Shown here: positions 62,772 to 64,000 of the stretch, in pieces | Layout of the letters: each line of letters starts with the position of its first letter | How positions within the stretch are numbered: position 1 is the stretch's first letter | Assembly: GCF_022539665.2 (NCBI RefSeq) | Contig: NC_081333.1 | Span: forward strand, 6,508,971-6,572,970 | DNA from: Daphnia carinata | Lineage: Eukaryota; Arthropoda; Branchiopoda; Diplostraca; Daphniidae | Length of the DNA: 64,000 bases | Direction: 5' to 3' | The notes under the pieces: model-generated | Told to the model about the DNA's origin: nothing | Database searches by the model: none | What the model saw: the letters and a program-made list of their open reading frames with translations, nothing else | Translations under genes and position numbers: made by a program

Positions 62772-64000
62772 ATGGAGCTCCAGTTCAAACTAAAAATTTT
62801 CCTAATAATTTGGATTCAAACTGCAAATGGTGAGTGAATAAATAAATTTTTTCCATTATCAAGCTTTGTAGATACTTAAAACTATTTTTGTTACTTCATT
62901 TGAAGCGTTCTCGTCAGTCCCAAGTCTAAAACATTACGACACATTGCATTCCTCACAACTTGGACATTCAGTAGTAAAGCGGGGAATAAAGGAAAGCTCC
63001 CACCCTTACAACTCAATCAAAGAGCTATCCTTTTCTGCACTTGGGAAAGATTTTCGGTTGATCTTGCACCCGAGTAAAGGGATATTGCATCACAATTTTC
63101 AGTCATATGCAGTGGATGGTGATGGGGTGGAAAAACCTATCCTTGGAGGTATATCAAAATATTAACAAAGTTAGTCATAATTTTAATTTATTGTCATACA
63201 TTACTAGGGGAAACTGGATTCTACCAAGGTAGAGTGTTTGGTGAAACACGTTCACATGTAAATGCACACATAGAAGATGGACTCTTAACTGCTTCAATTG
63301 TTACGAAAGAAGATTCTTTTCATGTTGAAGTAGTGCCATAAATGCTATCTCCGTTGGCTATGTCATTATCTTATTATTTTTTTCTTTTCTTTGTTAGCCC
63401 TCATGGAGACACTTACCAGAGTCCAATCCAGAATCCATGATTGTTTACAAAGGTTCTGATGTCATTTTTGATCATGAACCTCCCAAGTGGAATTTTTGGA
63501 CATCAAATTCTGTTGAAAAAAACCATTCTTTTGCTAGAACATGTGCATTTGTTCAAGAAGAAGGGAATGCTACAGGCAAACTGTTATAGAACTCTTGTTA
63601 TAACAAAATAATTTTCATTTAGTACTTTCTGTTTAGAAGAGGCAGTGCATGCGTCAGAGCAAGTAATGATATTGGAGGCGGAGAACAATGGTCGTAACAA
63701 ACGACAAGCTGGTGTTGGGCCACCGGATCCTTACGGTTTTAGTGCAGCCAAAACTCGTTGCCCTTTACTATTGGTTGCCGACTACCGCTTTTTCCGTGAA
63801 ATGGGCGGGGGATCTACCAAGACAACCATAAACTATTTGGTGGGTTAATCTTTCATTATTAAGTGCTACGAAATTTTAATTCCAATCAACTCTTACCATA
63901 TTACAGATTAGCCTGGTGGATCGAGTTCACGCTCTGTATGCAGCCACAATATGGCGAGACGGTAATGAAAACGAAAGTGATTCTCCGGTATTATCGGGGT
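62772..64000 (+). CDS. Adam17: ADAM17/TACE homologue, N-terminal part (about 299 aa visible; continues beyond right edge)
   Basis: Exons 62772-62829, 62906-63148, 63208-63329, 63398-63575, 63637-63839 and 63907-64000+, all in phase. Exon 1 encodes a signal peptide ([19 protein letters not shown]). The prodomain has [14 protein letters not shown] (human LTFSALKRHFKLYL), [11 protein letters not shown] (human NFKVVVVDGKN), FHVEPSWRHLP (human YNIEPLWRFV) and MIVYKGSDV (human MLVYKSEDI). Cys190 (ARTCAF) sits where the human cysteine-switch motif PKVCGY lies. A furin site RNKR (220-223) separates the prodomain from the catalytic domain, which begins [20 protein letters not shown] (human CKLLVVADHRFYRYMGRGE) and continues [14 protein letters not shown]. 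The zinc-binding HEXXH motif lies beyond the window. Known role: membrane-anchored sheddase that releases ectodomains of cell-surface ligands and receptors. Introns are 59-76 bp. Confidence 0.95.
63576..63636 (+). other. Probable 61 bp GC-AG intron in the ADAM17 homologue
   Basis: The exon ends ACAG|GCAAAC, a good GC-type donor context, and the acceptor is CTGTTTAG at 63636. The join preserves phase 1 to 1. Without splicing, the frame meets a TAG within a few codons (GCAAACTGTTATAG). No suitable GT donor in the right phase was seen nearby. Confidence 0.7.

Noticed and set aside
1-64000. tRNA, rRNA, CRISPR arrays, operons or prokaryotic signals.
   Set aside because: None was recognised by eye; the spliced genes show that the DNA is eukaryotic nuclear. 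A tRNA scan would be needed to exclude tRNAs firmly.

Overview
The window is arthropod nuclear DNA, most likely from a branchiopod crustacean such as Daphnia (inference from gene content, short introns of about 60-115 bp in housekeeping genes, and AT-rich spacers full of poly-A/poly-T). No bacterial, organellar or viral gene organisation is visible. I rebuilt spliced gene models by hand from splice sites and reading phase. Five genes are supported.

Left part (1-41.5 kb): two immunoglobulin-superfamily cell-surface genes lie head to head. One runs on the minus strand from a signal-peptide exon at 21806-21875 across a 20.9 kb intron to Ig exons at 740-947 and 27-181, and leaves the window on the left. 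The other runs on the plus strand from a signal-peptide exon at 26485-26542 across a 10.9 kb intron to two Ig domains, a polar spacer and a C-terminal hydrophobic tail that looks like a GPI-anchor signal (stop at 41504). The large introns and the 4.6 kb between the two start codons hold no further gene I can support, only low-complexity tracts and transposon remnants.

Middle part (43.9-49.2 kb): a second divergent pair. On the minus strand is a WTAP / fl(2)d homologue, a subunit of the m6A methyltransferase complex. On the plus strand is an ARV1 homologue, an ER sterol/lipid homeostasis protein. A possible 1.4 kb terminal-inverted-repeat element lies between them.

Right part (49.2-64 kb): a transposon graveyard with a decayed DIRS-like tyrosine-recombinase retrotransposon, a decayed non-LTR retrotransposon (minus strand), a CACTA/Tnp2-type transposase-related ORF that is still open for 345 codons, and several inverted and tandem repeats. 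At the right edge begins an ADAM17/TACE homologue (signal peptide, prodomain, furin site, start of the metalloprotease domain), with one probable GC-AG intron. It is cut by the window end.

I see no dedicated multi-gene system of a new kind. The most interesting material is the divergent pair of long-intron Ig receptor genes and the intact-looking transposase ORF among dead elements.
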